This document shows positions 7,819 through 16,174 of a DNA stretch of 64,000 nucleotides, piece after piece. The position numbers and the translations under genes are program-made. How positions within the stretch are numbered: the first letter of the stretch is position 1; each line of letters begins with the position of its first letter. The notes beneath the pieces were generated by a model that did not search any database, was not told the origin of the DNA, and saw only the letters and a list, made by a program, of their open reading frames with translations. This stretch comes from Hymenobacter gummosus (GTDB taxonomy: Bacteria > Bacteroidota > Bacteroidia > Cytophagales > Hymenobacteraceae), in NCBI RefSeq assembly GCF_003970915.1, contig NZ_RXOF01000016.1:107078-171077 (forward strand). Reading direction: 5' to 3'.

Positions 7819-10800
7819 ATGCTCGCACTGTTCATCAAGCGGCCGGTGTTGTCGCTGGTCATTTCGCTGATATTCCTGCTGCTAGGCGGGCTGGCGTTTT
7901 TCTCGCTGCCCATCACGCAGTTTCCCGAAATCGTGCCGCCCTCCGTCACGGTAACGGCCAAGTACACCGGCGCCAACGCCGAGGTGTGCGCCAAGGCCGT
8001 GGCCACCCCGCTGGAGCGCGCCATCAACGGCGTGCCGGGCATGACCTACATGTCGACCGTGACCAGCAACAACGGCATCACGGCCATCCAGGTGTTTTTC
8101 GAAGTGGGCACCGACCCCGATTTGGCGGCGGTGAACGTGCAGAACCGCGTTACCACCATCATCGACGAGCTGCCGGAGGAAGTCATCAAGGCCGGCGTGA
8201 CCACGGAGAAGGAAGTGAACAGCATGTTGCTGTACCTGAACGTGATGAGCACCGACCCCTCGCCCGACGAGGAGTTCATCTACAACTTCGCCGACATCAA
8301 CATCCTGCAGGAGCTCAAGCGCATCGAGGGCGTGGGCCGGGCCGAAATCATGGGCTCCCGCGAGTACTCCATGCGCGTATGGCTCAAGCCCGACCGCCTG
8401 CTGGCCTACGACGTGTCGGCCGACGAGGTGGTGGACGCCATCCGGGCGCAGAACGTGGAGGCGGCGCCGGGCCAGACCGGGGAAAGCTCCGGCCGCTCGG
8501 CCCAGATGCTGCAGTACGTGCTGCGCTACACCGGCAAGCTGTTCGAGCCCGAGCAATACAAGAGCATCGTGGTGCGCGCCAACGCCGACGGCTCGGTGCT
8601 GCGCCTGCGCGACGTGGCCGAGGTTGAATTCGGTACGCTCAGCTACGGCATGGCCTCCAAAACCGACGGCCGCGCCTCGGCCGCCATCATGCTCAAGCAG
8701 CGCCCCGGCTCCAACGCCCGCGAGGTCATCGAAAACGTGAAAACCCGCATGGCCGAGCTGCAGAAAACCTCCTTCCCGCCGGGCATGACCTACAACATCA
8801 GCTACGACGTGTCGCGCTTCCTCGACGCGAGTATCCACGAGGTGCTGCGGACCCTGTTCGAGGCCTTCGTGCTGGTGTTCATCGTGGTGTACCTATTCCT
8901 GCAGGACTGGCGCAGCACGCTCATTCCGGCCCTGGCCGTGCCCGTGGCCCTCATCGGCACGCTGGCCTTCATGCAGGTCTTCGGCTTTAGCATCAACCTG
9001 CTCACGCTCTTCGCGCTGGTGCTGGCCATCGGCATCGTGGTCGACAACGCCATTGTGGTGGTGGAGGCCGTGCACGTGAAGATGCACGAGGAGCATTTGT
9101 CGGCGCGCAAGGCGACGCTGGCGGCTATGAAGGAAATCGGCGGGGCCATCGTGGCTATTACGCTGGTGATGACGGCGGTATTCGTGCCGGTGGCCTTTAT
9201 GAGCGGGCCGGTGGGCGTGTTCTACCGCCAATTCTCGCTCACGCTGGCCATTTCCATCGTCATTTCGGGCGTCAACGCCCTCACGCTCACGCCGGCCCTG
9301 TGCGCGCTGATGCTCAAACCGGTGCACGCGGCGGGGGAGGAGCACGCGGCTGAGGGCTCGTTGGAGCCCGGCGAAGCCGACGCCGCTCTGCAGAAGCGGC
9401 CCGGCCTGCTGGCGCGCTTTTTCGCCGGCTTCAACCGCCGCTACGACGCGCTGGCCCGGGGTTACGAGCGGCTGCTCTACCGCCTGGCGCCGCGCCGCTG
9501 GCTGACCATCGGCCTGTTCGTTTTGTTCAGCCTCGCCACCTGGGGCCTGAGCCTGATCCTGCCCTCGGGCTTTATTCCGAACGAGGACCAGGGCATGATT
9601 TACGTGAACGTGACGGCCCCGGCCGGCGCCACCGTGGAGCGGACCGAGCAGGTACTCGACCAGATTCAGCGGCAGGCGGCCAAGCTCGGGCCGGTGGAAT
9701 CGGTGACGACGCTGGCCGGCTACAGCCTGCTCAACGAAGTGGCCGGCGCCTCCTACGGCATGGGCATGATTAACCTCAAAAGCTGGGACCAGCGCGAAGA
9801 GTCCGTGGACGAGCTGATTCAAGAGCTGCGCAAGCGCACGGCCGGCATCCGCGACGCCCGCATCGAGTTCTTCTCGCCGCCCACCGTGCCGGGCTTCGGC
9901 AACAGCAGCGGCTTCGAGCTGCGCATCCTCGACAAAACCGGCCGCGGCGACCTGCAGCAGACGGCCGCCGCCACCAATAAGTTTATTACCGCCCTGGCCA
10001 AGACGCCCGAAATCGGGGCCGCCTTCACCACCTTCGACCCGAACTTCCCGCAGTACCTCATCCACGTCGACCAGGAAATGGCGGCCAAGCGCGGCGTGAC
10101 CGTGGACCGGGCCATGAGCACCCTGCAGACGCTGCTGGGCTCGTACTACGCCTCCAACTTCATCCGCTTCGGGCAGATGTACAAGGTGATGGTGCAGGCC
10201 GCCCCGAACTACCGCGCCGCGCCCGAGGACGTGCTCAAGCTCTATGTCAAGAACGACCGGGGCGAGATGGTACCGTACTCGACTTTCCTCACGATGGAGC
10301 GCGTGTACGGCCCCGAGCAGCTGACGCGCTACAACATGTACACCTCGGCCATGCTCAACGGCGACGCCGCCCCCGGCTTCTCCTCGGGCGAGGCCATTCA
10401 GGCCGCCGAGCGGGTGGCCAAGCAGGAGCTGCCGCGCGGTTTCAGCTACGAGTGGAGCGGGATGACGCGGGAGCAGATTCTGTCGGGCAACCAGGCCGTT
10501 TACGTGTTCCTGATGGTCATCGTGTTCGTGTACCTGCTGCTGGCCGCCCAGTACGAAAGCTTCCTGCTGCCGCTGCCGGTGCTGCTGAGTTTGCCGGTGG
10601 GCGTGTTCGGGGCCTTCCTCTCGCTGAAGCTGCTGGGGCTGGAAAACAACATCTACGCCCAGGTGGCGCTGGTGATGCTGATCGGTTTGCTGGGTAAAAA
10701 CGCCATCCTCATCATCGAGGTGGCCAACCAGCGCCGGCAGCAGGGCGCCACGGTGCTCGACGCCGCGGTGGAAGGCGCCGTGTCGCGCCTGCGGCCCATC

Positions 10801-11058
10801 CTGATGACCTCCTTCGCCTTCATTGCCGGCCTGATTCCGCTCTGCATTGCCTCGGGCGCCGGCGCGCTGGGCAACCGCAGCATCGGCACGGCGGCGGCGG
10901 GCGGCATGCTCATCGGTACGCTGTTCGGAGTGGTCATCATCCCCGGCCTGTACGTGCTCTTCGCCTCGCTGAGCAAACCCGCCACCGCGGATGAGGACGA
11001 GGAGGAGGAAGCCCAAGACGCCGCCGTGGTCCGCCGCCTGGAGCCCAGACATGCCTAA
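7819..11058 (+). CDS. RND multidrug efflux pump, inner-membrane subunit (HAE1/AcrB-like)
   Basis: This 1,079-residue proton-driven exporter has the twelve-helix RND plan: N-terminal 'FIKRPVLSLVISL', two large periplasmic loops, and a repeat half starting near 'PRRWLTIGLFV'. The TM4 motif reads 'GIVVDNAIVVVE'. Asp409 matches the essential Asp407 of AcrB, but the next residue is Asn410 where AcrB has Asp408. Lys960 ('GLLGKNAILIIE') matches AcrB Lys940. The protein is about 30 residues longer than AcrB, mainly at an acidic C-terminal tail ('DEDEEEEAQ') and the central loop. The adaptor lies upstream and the outer-membrane factor downstream. The substrate range cannot be predicted from sequence. 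Confidence 0.94.
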   Translation: MLALFIKRPVLSLVISLIFLLLGGLAFFSLPITQFPEIVPPSVTVTAKYTGANAEVCAKAVATPLERAINGVPGMTYMSTVTSNNGITAIQVFFEVGTDPDLAAVNVQNRVTTIIDELPEEVIKAGVTTEKEVNSMLLYLNVMSTDPSPDEEFIYNFADINILQELKRIEGVGRAEIMGSREYSMRVWLKPDRLLAYDVSADEVVDAIRAQNVEAAPGQTGESSGRSAQMLQYVLRYTGKLFEPEQYKSIVVRANADGSVLRLRDVAEVEFGTLSYGMASKTDGRASAAIMLKQRPGSNAREVIENVKTRMAELQKTSFPPGMTYNISYDVSRFLDASIHEVLRTLFEAFVLVFIVVYLFLQDWRSTLIPALAVPVALIGTLAFMQVFGFSINLLTLFALVLAIGIVVDNAIVVVEAVHVKMHEEHLSARKATLAAMKEIGGAIVAITLVMTAVFVPVAFMSGPVGVFYRQFSLTLAISIVISGVNALTLTPALCALMLKPVHAAGEEHAAEGSLEPGEADAALQKRPGLLARFFAGFNRRYDALARGYERLLYRLAPRRWLTIGLFVLFSLATWGLSLILPSGFIPNEDQGMIYVNVTAPAGATVERTEQVLDQIQRQAAKLGPVESVTTLAGYSLLNEVAGASYGMGMINLKSWDQREESVDELIQELRKRTAGIRDARIEFFSPPTVPGFGNSSGFELRILDKTGRGDLQQTAAATNKFITALAKTPEIGAAFTTFDPNFPQYLIHVDQEMAAKRGVTVDRAMSTLQTLLGSYYASNFIRFGQMYKVMVQAAPNYRAAPEDVLKLYVKNDRGEMVPYSTFLTMERVYGPEQLTRYNMYTSAMLNGDAAPGFSSGEAIQAAERVAKQELPRGFSYEWSGMTREQILSGNQAVYVFLMVIVFVYLLLAAQYESFLLPLPVLLSLPVGVFGAFLSLKLLGLENNIYAQVALVMLIGLLGKNAILIIEVANQRRQQGATVLDAAVEGAVSRLRPILMTSFAFIAGLIPLCIASGAGALGNRSIGTAAAGGMLIGTLFGVVIIPGLYVLFASLSKPATADEDEEEEAQDAAVVRRLEPRHA

Positions 11059-11188
11059 CTCAACTCCCTCATACTGCCCGGCTCGTCCGGCCGAAATATC
11101 CTTGCCGCCCTCGCTTGAGGGTTACGGTTGGGGAACCGCCAGCACGCGAAGCGGCGGGGATGTTTCGGCCGGAAGGGCCCGGCGCCCT

Positions 11189-11332
11189 GTAGCGCGGGCT
11201 TTAGCCCGCGTCCATCAGATAGTAACCTTCTCGCAGATAGTAACCTTCTCGTCCGCTTGGTTCTGTTCAACGACAATCGTCCGGGCGGACGCGGGCTAAA
11301 CCGAAGGTCGGCGTTAGCCAAGCCCGCGCTAC
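11189..11332. repeat. REP-like inverted element (GTAG hairpin family), with internal 18-bp duplication
   Basis: The left end is GTAG (11189) plus the hairpin 'CGCGGGCT-TT-AGCCCGCG'. The right end reads, on the minus strand, GTAG plus 'CGCGGGCTT', a 16-20 base insert, and 'TTAGCCCGCG'. Two REPs facing each other make a REPIN-like unit. Inside it the 18-mer 'CAGATAGTAACCTTCTCG' occurs twice back to back (11216-11233 and 11234-11251). The element ends 11 bp before the outer-membrane factor start. A related copy lies at 40317-40443. Confidence 0.7.
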
Positions 11333-11343
11333 AGATTCCTGCC

Positions 11344-12810
11344 ATGTCTCGTTTAAGAAGCTATATCCTGCCCGCGCTGCTGGCCCTCGGTCTGCTCGGC
11401 GGCTGCAAAGTCACCGAGCCCGCCCCGCCGCGCGTCAGCGCCGCGCTGCCGCCGGCTTTCGGCTCGCTCGCGCCCTCCGATTCGGCCAGCATTGCCGACA
11501 AGCCCTGGCGCGAGTTTTTCAACGACCCGCAGCTGGTGGGCCTCATCGACACGGCCCTGCAGAACAACCTCGACGTGCAGATTGCCGTGCGCCGGGTGGA
11601 GCAGGCCCGCGCCGCCCTGATAGCCGCCCGCGGCGCCCTGCTGCCCACCGTCAACGGGGTGGCCTCGGCCGGGGTGGATAAGTGGGGCGACTACACCCTG
11701 AACGGCGTCGGCAACTTCGACACCAACCTCTCGCCCAACATCGAGCGGCGGCAGCGCATTCCGACGCCCTACACGCCCGACTTCTTCCTGGGTTTGCGCA
11801 GCTCCTGGGAAGTGGATATCTGGGGCAAGCTGCGCCACCGCCGCCGCGCCGCCACGGCCCGCGTGCTGGCCACCGAGCAGGGCCGCTACCTCGTCACCAC
11901 CTCCGTGGTGGCCCAGGTAGCCACGCTCTATTACGAGCTGCTGGCCCTCGACAACGAGCTGGACGTGCTGCGCCGCAACGCCGACTACCAGGCCAAGGCC
12001 CTGGAAATTGTGCGGGTGCAGAAGCTGGCCGGCCGCGCCACCGAGCTGGCCGTGCAGCAGTTTACGGCCCAGCTGCTGCGCACCCGCGGCCTGGAGCAGC
12101 AGGCCCTGCAGCGGGTAGTGGAAGGCGAAAACCAGCTCAACCAGCTGCTGGGCCGCTACCCCCGGCGCATTGCCCGCGGCGCGCCCATCCGCCAGCAGCC
12201 CCTGCCCGATACCGTGGCCGCCGGCCTACCCGCCCGCGCCCTGCTGCGCCGCCCCGACGTGCGCCAGGCCGAGCTGGAGCTGGCGGCAGCCCACGCCGAC
12301 GTGTCGGCCGCCCGGGCCGCGTTTCTGCCCTCGCTCACCATCACGCCCTACCTCGGCCTGAACGCCTACAGCGGCGCCCTGCTGTTCCGCCCCGAGTCCA
12401 TTGCCCTGGGCGTACTGGGCGGGCTGACGGCCCCGGTGCTCAACCGCAGCCTCATCCGGGCCGACTACCAGCGCGCCACCGCCGCCGACCACGAGGCCTT
12501 CTTCGCCTACCAGCGGGCCCTGCAAACGGGCTTCCGGGAGGTGCACACCAACCTGCGCGGCCTCTCGCACTACCGCCGCGCCTACGCCCTCAAGCAGCAG
12601 GAAGCCGCCGCGCTGAACCAGGCCGTGCAGGCCGCCGGCGACCTGTACCGCGCCAACCGCGCCGACTACCTCGAAGTCATTACGGCCCAGCGCAGCGTGC
12701 TCGACGCCGAGCTGGAAGCCGCCCAGCTGCGCCGCACCCAGTTCAGCCTGCTCATCGAGCTGTACCGGGCCCTGGGCGGCGGCTGGGAGCCGGCCGCGCC
12801 CAACCTGTAA
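11344..12810 (+). CDS. Outer-membrane efflux factor (TolC/OprM, NodT family), lipoprotein
   Basis: This 488-residue protein has a lipobox 'LGLLGGC' (Cys21) and two OEP repeats. The N-terminal 'PWREFFNDPQLVGLIDTAL' and C-terminal 'ANRADYLEVITAQRSVLDAE' are hallmarks of the NodT/OprM lineage. It would form the trimeric outer-membrane channel for the pump at 7819. ATG 11344 is used because it starts the lipoprotein signal; a longer in-frame extension begins inside the REP element upstream and is rejected. A 285-bp gap holding that REP element separates it from the pump gene, but the three genes are collinear and complete one tripartite system. Confidence 0.94.
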   Translation: MSRLRSYILPALLALGLLGGCKVTEPAPPRVSAALPPAFGSLAPSDSASIADKPWREFFNDPQLVGLIDTALQNNLDVQIAVRRVEQARAALIAARGALLPTVNGVASAGVDKWGDYTLNGVGNFDTNLSPNIERRQRIPTPYTPDFFLGLRSSWEVDIWGKLRHRRRAATARVLATEQGRYLVTTSVVAQVATLYYELLALDNELDVLRRNADYQAKALEIVRVQKLAGRATELAVQQFTAQLLRTRGLEQQALQRVVEGENQLNQLLGRYPRRIARGAPIRQQPLPDTVAAGLPARALLRRPDVRQAELELAAAHADVSAARAAFLPSLTITPYLGLNAYSGALLFRPESIALGVLGGLTAPVLNRSLIRADYQRATAADHEAFFAYQRALQTGFREVHTNLRGLSHYRRAYALKQQEAAALNQAVQAAGDLYRANRADYLEVITAQRSVLDAELEAAQLRRTQFSLLIELYRALGGGWEPAAPNL

Positions 12811-12830
12811 TGCAAGAGTACCTTTCCCCG

Positions 12831-12862
12831 AAGGAAGCCGCGCCCCGGCTTCCTTCCGTTTT
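12831..12862 (+). terminator. Rho-independent terminator of the efflux operon
   Basis: A 10-bp perfect stem ('AAGGAAGCCG' with 'CGGCTTCCTT', loop CGCCC) is followed by CCG and six T. It lies 20 bp after the outer-membrane factor stop codon. Confidence 0.85.
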
Positions 12863-12868
12863 TTCCGC

Positions 12869-13105
12869 ATGACGAGAGAAGACCTGGCCCGGGCCGGCTT
12901 TTTCCCCGCCGACTGGATTCCCAGCGGCACCCGTTACCAGCACGGCGAACTGCTGGTGCGCATGAGCCTGCGCGGCAGTCTGCGCCTGTTCATCCCCGTC
13001 GGCAGCGCCGAGATAGAGCTGTCCTCGGGCAGCTTGTTCGAGCCGGTGGTGCACTACGTGGGCACGCTGGAAGGCGCCGCCGCGCTGCTGCCGCAGCTGT
13101 TGTAG
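12869..13105 (+). CDS. Small hypothetical protein
   Basis: This 78-residue soluble protein starts at ATG 12869, six bases after the efflux terminator. It begins 'MTREDLARAGFFPADW' and has a beta-rich middle ('LRLFIPVGSAEIEL'). No family is recognised. Codon use and composition match the neighbours, and the alternate frames read as low-complexity sequence, which supports it as a gene. It converges with the histidine kinase gene, whose stop codon is 9 bp away. No terminator lies between the two. Confidence 0.6.
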   Translation: MTREDLARAGFFPADWIPSGTRYQHGELLVRMSLRGSLRLFIPVGSAEIELSSGSLFEPVVHYVGTLEGAAALLPQLL

Positions 13106-13113
13106 CCGGCCGG

Positions 13114-13920
13114 CTAGTCGGCCGCCACTGCGGGTCCGGGCAGCGGAATTTCGATGACGGTCAGGGTGCCCTGCCCGGGCGCGGAGTGGCCCAGCTGCCG
13201 GGCCCCGAGCATGCGCACCCGCGCGTCGATGCTGCGCAGGCCGGCGCCGCCGCCGGGCAGGGCGGCGCGGTCGAAGCCGCAGCCGTCGTCGGCAATGGTG
13301 AGAACCAGCACCGGGCCGCGGGGCTGCAGGCTCACGGTGAGCGTGGTGGCGCCGCGGGCGTGCTTGAAGGCGTTGGTAATCAATTCCTGGCAGATGCGGT
13401 ACAGGGCCAGCTCCTGCTGCACGGGCAGGGGCGTGGGGTAGTCCACCGCCAGCTGAATGCGCAGCGCCCCGGTTTCGTTGCTGGATTTGGCCAGGTGGCG
13501 CAGGGCATCGGCCAGGCCGACGTGGCTGAGCACGGCCGGGTACAGGTTGTGCGAGATGCGGCGGGTGTCCTGCACGGCCGTGCTCAGGATGTCCGTCACC
13601 ATGCCAAACAGCTCGGCGTTGCCGCCCGCGGCGGTTTGCTCCAGGCGGTGCACCATCAGCTTGGCCGTGGCAATGGTGGAGCCGATGCCGTCGTGCAGGT
13701 CGCGCCCGATTCGCTCCCGCTCGGCTTCCTGGGCCTCGATGGTGGCCGCCAGCAGCTGTTGCTGGTAGGCGGCCTCGGCGGCGCGCAGGTGGCGCTGCTG
13801 GCCCAGCAGGCGCCGCTGGTACACAATCAGGAAGCCCACCAGCCCCGCGCCCAGCAGCAGCATCAGGCTGACCGCGCCCAGCAGCAGCCAGCTGAAAGTG
13901 AGTTCCTCGGGAGCAGCCAT
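13114..13920 (-). CDS. NarL-class sensor histidine kinase (HisKA_3)
   Basis: This 268-residue kinase has one N-terminal membrane helix (about 10-34), a coiled linker and the HisKA_3 motif 'ERIGRDLHDGIGSTI' with phospho-acceptor His76. The HATPase domain covers about 150-260, with 'ELITNAFKHARGATTL', 'DDGCGFD' and 'GAGLRSIDARV'. This form, one helix and no sensor domain, is common in Bacteroidota, where the partner regulator is of the LuxR/NarL type. No such regulator is adjacent; the only one in the window is at 48067. ATG 13920 is favoured over a GTG at 13977 because the extension is a Pro/Arg-rich non-domain stretch. Confidence 0.9.
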   Translation of the reverse strand: MAAPEELTFSWLLLGAVSLMLLLGAGLVGFLIVYQRRLLGQQRHLRAAEAAYQQQLLAATIEAQEAERERIGRDLHDGIGSTIATAKLMVHRLEQTAAGGNAELFGMVTDILSTAVQDTRRISHNLYPAVLSHVGLADALRHLAKSSNETGALRIQLAVDYPTPLPVQQELALYRICQELITNAFKHARGATTLTVSLQPRGPVLVLTIADDGCGFDRAALPGGGAGLRSIDARVRMLGARQLGHSAPGQGTLTVIEIPLPGPAVAAD

Positions 13921-14088
13921 AGAGCCGGGCAGTAACGGTGGGGCCACGGCGCGCCGGGTGCCGTGCGGGCGGGCCACGCGCCCAGGTCACATGCCCTGGG
14001 CGCGTCGGGCGGGAGTGGTCGAGGGGAAAGAGTACCCTTCCCTACGAGGTAAGCGGGGCGGAGCAGGAGCGGTGCGGCGCCGGGCCGC

Positions 14089-14769
14089 TTAGCAGGTGGG
14101 CGGGCAGGGCGAGGACATGTCGAAAATGGGGGCGTCGGGGCCGGGTTCCCCCTGCTGAAACAGCTGCAGCACCAGGCCAAAGGTGCGCGCTTCCTGCTGG
14201 CCGTCGGGGCCGTCCTGGTAGTACTGGTGCAGGCCGAAGCGGGCGTGCAAATCGGCGCCCTCGGCCGAGTCCAGCCCGAACAGCGGGGCCGTGAAGTCCA
14301 GGGCATCGAAGGTGTAGCCCTGTAGCGGGCCGTAGCTGGTGCCAAACAGGCCCGGGTGCACGCTCGTCAGGGCCCGCCAGTTGTCGAGCCAGGTCTGGGC
14401 CAGCAGGTTGGGCACCACCGCGTTGGGCAGCGGGATGATTTCGTGGCGGAAGTCGGCGTTGACGTAGTAGGCGGAAATCCGCTGGTCATTGGCGTCGGTG
14501 GCAAACAGCACCAGGGTAAACGCGAGCTGGTCGGTTTCCGGGTCGGGCAGCAGGCCGAACTTGGCCTTTACCACGTTGATGCCCACCGTCGATACCAGTT
14601 TGATAAGCTGGCTTACCGGGAAACGCACCGAGGCCAGCAGCAGCCCGTTCTGGTCGAAGCCCTGCTGCAGGGCGCCTTCATCCTGTCCGCTGATAACTTC
14701 CAGCCACCGGGCGGTAGCTTGATTGAATTGTTCGGGGGTGATAGTACCGGGGAAGGTAGTAATGTCCAT
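14089..14769 (-). CDS. Hypothetical protein, 226 residues
   Basis: The protein starts at ATG 14769 ('MDITTFPGTITPEQFNQ'); an in-frame TTG at 14820 would add 17 residues. It has no signal peptide and no membrane helix, and is mixed alpha/beta. Phrases such as 'ISAYYVNADFRHEIIPLPN' and the C-terminal 'SSPCPPTC' with two late Cys stand out. It contains short hydrophobic strands and several Asp/Asn-rich turns. I recognise no family. It lies between the kinase and a lactonase-like gene, all on the minus strand, with gaps above 100 bp, so co-transcription is uncertain. An AT-rich TATATATAG stretch about 60 bp upstream could be its promoter. Confidence 0.65.
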   Translation of the reverse strand: MDITTFPGTITPEQFNQATARWLEVISGQDEGALQQGFDQNGLLLASVRFPVSQLIKLVSTVGINVVKAKFGLLPDPETDQLAFTLVLFATDANDQRISAYYVNADFRHEIIPLPNAVVPNLLAQTWLDNWRALTSVHPGLFGTSYGPLQGYTFDALDFTAPLFGLDSAEGADLHARFGLHQYYQDGPDGQQEARTFGLVLQLFQQGEPGPDAPIFDMSSPCPPTC

Positions 14770-14888
14770 GCGCAAGCCAGGGGTTAGGTCGTAGTCAAAG
14801 TTAGGCGTCAAGCCGAACAATTAATCATCTATATATGACTGGTCCAGAGTTTCCGCGGCGGTACCGCCGGCAGCCGGCCCGGGGTGGC

Positions 14889-16082
14889 TCAGCGGCCCCG
14901 AAAATCGGGCAGCAGGCGCAGGCACACCGGCGCCGGCGCGGTGGCCGCGAAGCCCGTGGGCCGCAGCCGGCCGCTGGCCCGGTCCACGTGGTAGCTGAAG
15001 ATGGAGCCGGAGTTCTGGTTGGCCACCAGCAGCAGGCGGCCGTCGGGCGTGAGGGCGAAGTTGCGCGGGGTCTTGCCCTGGGTACTCACGTGCTCCACCA
15101 GCGCCAGCCGGCCCGAGGCGGCGTCGACGGCCAGCACCACCAGGCTGTCGTGCCCGCGGTTGGAGGCGTACACGAAGCGGCCGTCGGGAGCCACGTGGAT
15201 GTCGGCGCTGCTGTTGGGGCCGCTGAAGCCGGCGGGCAGGGCCGGCACGGTGTGCAGCTCCCGGAAGGTGCCCGCCGCCGCTTCGTAGCTCAGGGCCGTG
15301 ACGGTGGAGTTCAGCTCGTTGATGAGGTAGGCCCAGCGGCCGTTGGGGTGGAAGGCCAGGTGGCGCGGCCCGGCCCCCGGCTGCCCCTGGTAGGCTACCT
15401 GCGGGGGCAACTGCAGCAGCTTGTCGTCCGCCGTCAGCCGGTAGCTCAGCACCTGGTCGTTGCCCAGATCCACGGCCAGGGCGAAGCGGCCGGCCGGGTC
15501 GGGGAAGATGCAGTGGGCGTGGGCCTTGTCCTGGTTCTTGTGCGGCCCCGCGCCCTGGTGCTGGTCGACGGCGGCGGCCGGGGCCAGCGTGCCATCGGCC
15601 CGGATGGGCAGGGCGCTGATGGTGCCGCCGAAGTAGTTGGCCAGCAGCGCCCCGCGGCCGTCCGGCAGCAAGCTCACGTAGCACGGCCCGGCGCCTTCGG
15701 AGGGCTGCTCGTTGAGCAGGCGCAGTCCGCCGCTGGCCCCGTCGACGGCAAAAGCGCGCACCGCCCCCGTGCTGCGCCCCTGAAAGTCCAGGCTGGCGTT
15801 GACGGCGTAGAGGTGGCGCGCATCGGCGCTGAGCGTAAGGAAGCCGGGCTTGAAGCCGCCGCCAAAACCGGCTAGGCGCGTCATTTCGCCGGTTTCGGGG
15901 TGCAGGCGGTAGAGGAAGAGGTTGTCCTGCTCGGCCGGGCCGTAGGTGCCCACGTACAGCAGCCAGTCGGCCGCCGGGCGGCGGGCGCGGCCCGCCGCGC
16001 AGCCCGCCAGCAGGGTGCCGGCGGCCAGCAGAGCAGAGCGGTGCAGAAAGGCGCGGCGCGACCAGGTAGGGGAGAAGCTCAT
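14889..16082 (-). CDS. Lactonase-family seven-bladed beta-propeller protein, TAT/lipoprotein exported
   Basis: This 397-residue protein has a twin-arginine signal ('SRRAFLHRSALLAAG') running into a lipobox 'LLAGC'. It should therefore be folded before export and anchored in a membrane. The body has repeated propeller blades of the type 'LTPDGRLLLVANQNSGSI' and 'PDGRFVYASNRGHDSL', which match the lactonase (Pgl/YbhE, PF10282) family. Cytoplasmic family members hydrolyse 6-phosphogluconolactone; exported Bacteroidota members probably act on other lactones or have binding roles. ATG 16082 starts exactly at the signal. It is divergent from the gene at 16175. Confidence 0.88.
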   Translation of the reverse strand: MSFSPTWSRRAFLHRSALLAAGTLLAGCAAGRARRPAADWLLYVGTYGPAEQDNLFLYRLHPETGEMTRLAGFGGGFKPGFLTLSADARHLYAVNASLDFQGRSTGAVRAFAVDGASGGLRLLNEQPSEGAGPCYVSLLPDGRGALLANYFGGTISALPIRADGTLAPAAAVDQHQGAGPHKNQDKAHAHCIFPDPAGRFALAVDLGNDQVLSYRLTADDKLLQLPPQVAYQGQPGAGPRHLAFHPNGRWAYLINELNSTVTALSYEAAAGTFRELHTVPALPAGFSGPNSSADIHVAPDGRFVYASNRGHDSLVVLAVDAASGRLALVEHVSTQGKTPRNFALTPDGRLLLVANQNSGSIFSYHVDRASGRLRPTGFAATAPAPVCLRLLPDFRGR

Positions 16083-16137
16083 GGGCGGAACGGGTAGTAC
16101 GGCGCGCAAGGTAAGGCCCGAGGACCGCCCTGGCCCT

Positions 16138-16145
16138 TATCTTGG
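16138..16145 (+). promoter_or_regulatory. Bacteroidota -7 element candidate
   Basis: TATCTTGG fits the TAnnTTTG -7 element of Bacteroidota promoters with one mismatch, and it ends 29 bp upstream of the start at 16175. A clear TTTG-type -33 box is not visible, so confidence is low. Confidence 0.35.
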
Positions 16146-16174
16146 CCGCCGATTCAGTTGCTTTTCCATCCGCT

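Noticed and set aside
8893-11052. A 719-codon minus-strand frame opposite the RND pump gene.
   Set aside because: It is His/Gly/Val-rich shadow sequence; the pump gene has all family motifs.
11128-11343. An N-terminal extension of the outer-membrane factor starting at 11128.
   Set aside because: The extension is translated from the REP element and would bury the lipoprotein signal that begins at 11344.
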